DNA from: Deltaproteobacteria bacterium
GTDB lineage: Bacteria; Myxococcota_A; UBA9042; DTJE01
Length of the DNA stretch: 13,939 nt
Direction: 5' to 3'
Assembly (NCBI GenBank): GCA_016784945.1
Contig: JADHTP010000056.1
Location: 1-13,939 of the forward strand
The stretch's first letter is position 1. Every line of letters starts with the position of its first letter. The position numbers and the translations under genes are program-made. The notes under the pieces are model-generated. The model was not told the origin of the DNA and ran no database searches. It saw only the letters and a list, made by a program, of their open reading frames with translations. This document shows, in pieces, positions 12,965 to 13,939 of this stretch.

Positions 12965-13939
12965 ATAGCGAAGAAAGGCGAATGGGTGACCCGGACCGTG
13001 CGAGCCGATCCGCCGGCGCCGTCTGGATCGGGCTGGCCCTGGTGGCGGCCGTGACGGCGGGGGCCATTGGGCGCGACCCCGTCATGGGACTGATCGCGGG
13101 TGACGAAGCGGCATCATCGGAGGACGACATCGGGGAAGCGCTCCGCTATACCTGCGGGATGCATCCCCATATCGTCCAGGACGAACCGGGCATCTGTCCC
13201 GTCTGCGAAATGAAACTGACCCCCATGCAGGGCGGGGATTCGGAGGGCAAGGGAGGCATCTCCATCAATCCGAGGATCCGCCAGAACATGGGCATACGGA
13301 CCCGGCCTGTCCGAACCGGGCCCCTGGTGAAGCGTATCCGCACCGTGGGCCACGTGGACTTCGACGAAAGGCGGCTGGCCAATATCAGCACCAAGGTCGA
13401 AGGCTGGGTGGAGAGGCTCTTCGTGGACTTCACGGGGCAGCCCGTTGAAAAGGGTCAGCGTCTGCTTTCCCTCTATTCGCCGGTCCTGGTCGCCACCCAG
13501 GAGGAACTGCTCCTGGCCTACAAACGTCACAGGCAGTCGAAGAGCGCCCGGGACGAAACACTGTGGAAGGCCGCCCGGGAACGGCTGAGGTACTGGGACA
13601 TTTCGCTGGCGCAGATCCGGCGGATCGAAAGCACGGGGAAGGTGCAGCGGACCCTGACGATCCATGCGCCCGTCGATGGCGTGGTGGTGAACAAGGAGGT
13701 GGTGAAGGGCCAGCACGTGACGGCCGGCGCCGCCCTGTTCGCCATCGCGGACCTGTCCGAGGTCTGGGTCTATGTCCACGTGTATGAAATGGACGTGCCC
13801 TTCGTGAAAGTCGGGCAGAAGGTGGAGGTGACCCTGCCCTACGATGAAAGCGCCGCGCTCCCCGCGGGGCGGGTGGACTACGTGTTCCCCTGGCTGGATC
13901 CCAGAACCCGGGACGTGAAGGCCCGGGTGGTCTTCGACA
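12961..13939 (+). CDS. RND periplasmic adaptor (CusB/CzcB-like) with N-terminal heavy-metal-binding domain, truncated by the window
   Basis: 326 codons are present and the frame stays open at the edge. An N-terminal membrane anchor (about 20-37) precedes a heavy-metal-binding domain: YTCGMHPHIVQDEPGICPVC (63-82) then EMKLTPM, with Cys65, Met67, His68, Cys79 and Cys82 as likely ligands; Glu83 replaces the usual Gly. After about residue 98 comes the adaptor body: GHVDFDERRLANISTKVEGW, the lipoyl/hairpin part, IHAPVDGVVVNKEVVKGQHV and DLSEVWVYVHVYEMD, as in CusB. The ATG overlaps the TolC stop (ATGA) and has AAGGAG 5 bases upstream. Adaptors link the inner-membrane RND pump to the outer channel and deliver Cu/Ag or Zn/Co/Cd; which metal is not decided by what is seen, though the CxMH motif favours Cu/Ag. 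Confidence 0.94.
   Translation, partial: MNSEERRMGDPDRASRSAGAVWIGLALVAAVTAGAIGRDPVMGLIAGDEAASSEDDIGEALRYTCGMHPHIVQDEPGICPVCEMKLTPMQGGDSEGKGGISINPRIRQNMGIRTRPVRTGPLVKRIRTVGHVDFDERRLANISTKVEGWVERLFVDFTGQPVEKGQRLLSLYSPVLVATQEELLLAYKRHRQSKSARDETLWKAARERLRYWDISLAQIRRIESTGKVQRTLTIHAPVDGVVVNKEVVKGQHVTAGAALFAIADLSEVWVYVHVYEMDVPFVKVGQKVEVTLPYDESAALPAGRVDYVFPWLDPRTRDVKARVVFD

Noticed and set aside
1..13939. CRISPR array, tRNA or rRNA genes
   Set aside because: No regularly spaced repeats of 23 bases or more, and no cloverleaf or rRNA-like sequence was seen on either strand.

Overview
This window is GC-rich bacterial DNA. Two large Gly/Thr/Asp-rich lipoproteins with Cys-rich modules, a PadR/4Fe-4S pair, and remnants resembling hybrid-kinase and phage genes suggest a Deltaproteobacterium-like lineage (Myxococcota or a relative). 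That placement comes from protein style only; there is no rRNA marker here. Spacing is tight, and three gene pairs overlap by the 4-base ATGA junction (670-673, 3063-3066, 12961-12964).

Layout. (1) 1-996, minus: a PadR-type repressor coupled to a polytopic 4Fe-4S membrane protein that runs off the left edge. (2) 1120-1591: a decayed, frameshifted composite of two unrelated gene pieces. (3) 1643-2482, plus: glutamate racemase (murI). (4) 2521-3683, minus: a lipoprotein-type chimera (dual-specificity phosphatase joined to a truncated response-regulator receiver), a GIY-YIG domain protein, and the frameshifted C-terminal stub of an outer-membrane barrel. (5) 3840-4118, plus: IHF alpha-like DNA-bending protein, divergent from the chimera. 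(6) 4592-4891, minus: a small RRM RNA-binding protein with a recognisable promoter and a roughly 210-nt leader full of short hairpins. (7) 5350-5505: scrap of an IS4-type transposase. (8) 5596-10764: a divergent block with a 48-aa DUF4177-like gene and a 634-aa Cys-rich lipoprotein on minus, facing a 992-aa lipoprotein on plus. The latter has Ig-like repeats and a C-terminal half that I think resembles a TULIP/BPI lipid-binding fold. (9) 10765-11049: gene-free DNA with short tandem repeats and a perfect 15-bp inverted repeat. (10) 11050-13939, plus: a promoter, a secreted Cys/His-rich small protein, a TolC/CusC-type outer-membrane channel and a CusB/CzcB-type adaptor with an N-terminal metal-binding domain, cut by the right edge.

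How the genes work together. The right end is a heavy-metal RND efflux operon; the small Cys/His-rich protein is probably a periplasmic metal-binding partner. The central divergent block encodes two predicted envelope lipoproteins and is the least familiar part of the window. The spaces between housekeeping genes repeatedly hold broken gene ends, suggesting repeated deletion or insertion. The most unusual items are the phosphatase-receiver chimera, the hairpin-rich RRM leader, the Ig/TULIP-like lipoprotein and the Cys-rich lipoprotein. Functions of the last two are inferred from sequence pattern only.
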